Assembly: GCF_001698125.1 (NCBI RefSeq)
Contig: NZ_CP013854.1
Coordinates: 2,604,001 to 2,668,000, forward strand
Reading direction: 5' to 3'
Source of the DNA: Pseudonocardia sp. HH130630-07
Lineage (GTDB): Bacteria > Actinomycetota > Actinomycetes > Mycobacteriales > Pseudonocardiaceae
Length of the DNA: 64,000 nt
Positions 62,690-64,000 of this stretch are shown piece after piece. How positions within the stretch are numbered: position 1 is the first letter of the stretch; every line of letters begins with the position of its first letter. A model generated the notes under the pieces. The model worked only from the letters and a program-made list of their open reading frames with translations, searched no databases and was not told the DNA's origin. A program made the translations under genes and the position numbers.

Positions 62690-64000
62690 GTGAACACTCC
62701 CGGCACACCCACCGATTCCGGAACCGAGGACCTGCCCGAGCAGATGCGGGTGCGCCGGGCCAAGCGCGCGGAGCTGCTGGCCGCCGGCGGCGACCCCTAC
62801 CCGGTCGAGGTCCACCGCACGCACACCCTCCGTCAGGTCCGCGAGGCGCACCCGGACCTGCCCGCCGACGTCGCCACCGGCGAGCAGGTCGCCGTCGCCG
62901 GGCGGGTCATCTTCCTGCGGAACACCGGGAAGCTCTGCTTCGCGACCCTGCGCGAGGGTGACGGCACCGAGCTGCAGGCCATGCTGTCGCTGGACCGGGT
63001 CGGTCCCGACGAGCTGGCCCGCTGGAAGGCCGTCGTCGATCTCGGCGACTTCGTGCTCGTCCGCGGCGAGGTGATCACCTCCCGGCGCGGCGAGCTGTCG
63101 GTGCAGACGCAGGAGTGGTCCATGGCGTCGAAGTCGGTGCGCCCGCTGCCGACCGCGCACAAGGAACTGTCCGAGGAGAACCGGGTCCGGCAGCGTTATG
63201 TCGATCTCATCCTCCGCCCGCAGGCGCGGGAGACCGTGCGTGCCCGGTCCGCGGTGCTCCGCACCCTCCGGGAGTCGTTGACCGAGCGCGAGTTCGTCGA
63301 GGTCGAGACGCCGATGCTGCAGCTGCAGCACGGTGGGGCGACCGCCCGGCCGTTCCTCACGCACGCGAACGCGCTCGACTCGGAGCTGTCCCTGCGCATC
63401 GCCCCCGAGCTCTATCTGAAGCGTTGCGTGGTGGGCGGTATCGAGCGGGTCTTCGAGCTGAACCGGGTCTTCCGGAACGAGGGGATCGACTCCACGCATT
63501 CACCGGAGTTCGCGATGCTGGAGGCGTACCAGGCGTACGCGACCTACGACGACATGGCGATCCTCACCCGCGAACTGATCCAGGGGGCCGCCCGGTCGCT
63601 GTTCGGATCCACCACCGTCCGGCACGCCGACGGCACGGAGCACGACCTCGGCGGGGAGTGGCGTTCGGTCACGCTCTACGGATCGGTGTCCGAGGCGGTC
63701 GGCCAGGATGTGAGCCCGGACACCGAGGTTCCGGTTCTGCAGGAGATCGCGGCGAAGTTCGACGTCGACGTGACGGATTACCCCACGCACGCACAGATCG
63801 TGCTGGAGCTGTTCGAGAAGCTCGTCGAGCACACGCTGGTCGAGCCGACGTTCGTCCGGGACTTCCCGGTCGAGGTGCGGCCGCTGACCCGCGCCCACCG
63901 GGACGACCCGCGACTGTCCGAATCCTGGGATCTCATCGTCTTCGGGGTCGAGCTGGCGACCGCCTACTCGGAGCTCGTCGACCCGGTCGAGCAGCGGGAA
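62690..64000 (+). CDS. lysS: lysyl-tRNA synthetase, class II (C-terminus beyond window)
   Basis: Charges tRNA-Lys. The first 437 codons are open to the window edge. The N-terminal OB-fold anticodon domain has [46 protein letters not shown] and [19 protein letters not shown]. The class II core has motif 1 ([22 protein letters not shown]), [23 protein letters not shown], and motif 2 [23 protein letters not shown], then [18 protein letters not shown]. Start is GTG, 8 nt after a TAGCCT -10 element. The position after panC-panD-coaX is conserved in mycobacteria. Motif 3 is not included. Confidence 0.94.
   Translation, partial: MNTPGTPTDSGTEDLPEQMRVRRAKRAELLAAGGDPYPVEVHRTHTLRQVREAHPDLPADVATGEQVAVAGRVIFLRNTGKLCFATLREGDGTELQAMLSLDRVGPDELARWKAVVDLGDFVLVRGEVITSRRGELSVQTQEWSMASKSVRPLPTAHKELSEENRVRQRYVDLILRPQARETVRARSAVLRTLRESLTEREFVEVETPMLQLQHGGATARPFLTHANALDSELSLRIAPELYLKRCVVGGIERVFELNRVFRNEGIDSTHSPEFAMLEAYQAYATYDDMAILTRELIQGAARSLFGSTTVRHADGTEHDLGGEWRSVTLYGSVSEAVGQDVSPDTEVPVLQEIAAKFDVDVTDYPTHAQIVLELFEKLVEHTLVEPTFVRDFPVEVRPLTRAHRDDPRLSESWDLIVFGVELATAYSELVDPVEQRE

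Noticed and set aside
1-64000. tRNA, rRNA, riboswitch or prophage features
   Set aside because: No tRNA-like cloverleaf with a GGTTCGAATCC-type arm, rRNA segment, conserved riboswitch core or phage gene set was seen by eye; a covariance search would be needed for certainty.

Overview
The window is about 64 kb of very GC-rich DNA with dense genes, many GTG starts, stop/start overlaps (ATGA, GTGA, TGATG) and many start codons lying 6-8 nt after a TANNNT -10 element (leaderless-type transcripts). The order ppa / dacB / DUF2342 / tilS / hpt / ftsH / folE-folP-folB-folK / DUF3180 / DUF2520 / panC-panD-coaX / lysS is the conserved actinobacterial arrangement known from Mycobacterium. I infer an actinomycete of the Pseudonocardiaceae, possibly Pseudonocardia; no rRNA or tRNA gene is present to test this.

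Left part (1-25.7 kb): a cut-off membrane protein, a class III adenylate cyclase, an acyl-CoA ligase, a decayed IS5-type element, and a five-gene minus-strand operon (divergent NRAMP-like transporter, PxpA/YcsF, DUF1445, prolyl oligopeptidase, SIMPL) with a divergent GntR regulator and a palindromic operator. Then come an AviRa-like rRNA methyltransferase, a small membrane protein, PEP carboxylase, a GH42 beta-galactosidase, a lone PTS EIIA, a DICT/degenerate-GGDEF protein, an ArsR/metal P-type ATPase pair, a TetR regulator and a convergent two-component pair.

Middle (25.7-42.7 kb): an accD-accA-acyl-CoA dehydrogenase operon of the branched-chain/leucine degradation type. Two operators in front of it match the one in front of the TetR gene 3 kb away. 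This is followed by a zinc-less oxidoreductase, a fused membrane/spermidine-synthase-like protein, a small unknown protein, an intact IS5-type element, superoxide dismutase, a flavin reductase, SurE, a phosphofructokinase, a SirB1 protein coupled to a MEDS/anti-sigma ATPase, a MaoC hydratase-thiolase pair and pyrophosphatase.

Right part (42.7-64 kb): the conserved housekeeping block for cell-wall trimming, tRNA modification, purine salvage, FtsH proteolysis, folate synthesis and pantothenate/CoA synthesis. A secreted serine protease and a 1-kb gene-poor stretch separate hpt from ftsH. A SAM methyltransferase gene is broken by a third IS5-type copy just before lysS, which runs off the right edge.

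The most unusual structures are a 49-bp palindromic repeat family (three copies with covarying stems), in-frame palindromic repeats that enlarge TilS by about 230 residues, IS5-type elements that take their transposase stop codon from a flanking CTAG, and a shared 16-bp TetR operator set.
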